64,000 nucleotides of DNA from Clostridia bacterium (GTDB lineage: Bacteria > Bacillota > Clostridia > Christensenellales > CAG-1252): positions 1 through 64,000 of the forward strand of contig JAIKVL010000032.1 of assembly GCA_024685775.1 (NCBI GenBank), written 5' to 3'. Position 1 is the first letter of the stretch. The number at the start of each line of letters is the position of its first letter. This document shows positions 63,981-64,000 of this stretch, piece by piece. Made by a program: the position numbers and the translations under genes. The notes beneath the pieces are model-generated. The model saw nothing but the letters and a program-made list of their open reading frames with translations. It was not told where the DNA came from and did no database searches.

Positions 63981-64000
63981 AGTTCAAACTCCCGTTACAT

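Noticed and set aside
1-64000. CRISPR array, insertion sequence or rRNA operon
   Set aside because: No regularly spaced repeats, no transposase, and no rRNA sequence were recognised on either strand.

Overview
The window looks like a piece of chromosome from a spore-forming Bacillota, most likely an uncultured Clostridia-type lineage. The evidence is the complete spoIIAA-spoIIAB-sigF operon, a spoVAC-spoVAD-spoVAE operon, yunB, lexA, and the classic Gram-positive neighbourhoods miaB-mutS-mutL-miaA-ynbB, pheS-pheT-...-mutS2 and frr-uppS-cdsA-dxr-rseP-ispG-[polC position]-rimP-nusA-ylxR-ylxQ-infB-rbfA-nrnA-truB-ribF. By eye the GC content is near 50 percent, except for one clearly AT-rich gene at 2775-3272. 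No genus can be named from sequence alone.

Layout. 1-2476: the 3' end of a phage-type large protein, then a possible attachment-site remnant and a terminator; this is probably the right edge of a prophage or integrative element that lies mostly outside the window. 2532-3272: tRNA-Ser(GGA) followed by an AT-rich HEPN-like gene. 3382-6196: a MscS channel and an NfeD-stomatin membrane pair. 6225-9749: sporulation block, spoIIA operon on the minus strand and spoVA operon diverging on the plus strand. 9699-11402: a GH13-fold protein that has lost its catalytic residues. 11449-14316: dnaX-ybaB-recR. 14316-17979: a membrane-anchored PadR-type regulator, a non-coding stretch with a perfect palindrome, a tyrosine recombinase, and lexA. 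17973-25950: ynbB, miaA, mutL, mutS, miaB (minus strand). 26070-28229: class A penicillin-binding protein. 28219-38665: a pheS-to-thiI run on the minus strand. 38759-44798: yunB, a papain-like hydrolase, a HAD phosphatase, tRNA-Leu(CAG), a lytic transglycosylase, coaE and polA. 44873-46600: Na/Pi cotransporter. 46689-63980: efp and pepP, then one very long minus-strand block from frr to ribF (isoprenoid, phospholipid and cell-wall lipid synthesis, translation initiation and ribosome maturation).

How the genes work together. The replication and repair genes (dnaX, recR, lexA, mutS, mutL, polA) and the tRNA and translation genes (miaA, miaB, thiI with its cysteine desulfurase, truB, rimP, infB, efp, frr, pheST) make this a core housekeeping region. 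The sporulation genes cover forespore sigma-factor control (spoIIA), dipicolinate uptake (spoVA) and a mother-cell protein (yunB).

The points most worth a second look are: (a) at least seven genes whose -10 box sits only 6-7 bases before the start codon with a -35 box 17-18 bases further upstream, implying leaderless mRNAs; (b) a 485-residue intact protein at the normal polC position that keeps the PolC N-terminal and OB-fold regions and a dead exonuclease-like domain but has no polymerase; (c) the GH13 pseudoenzyme; (d) the AT-rich HEPN-like gene behind tRNA-Ser; (e) a MutS2 without the Smr nuclease domain; (f) a 34-base perfect palindrome just upstream of the tyrosine recombinase; (g) a terminator-like hairpin immediately after the rimP-nusA promoter.
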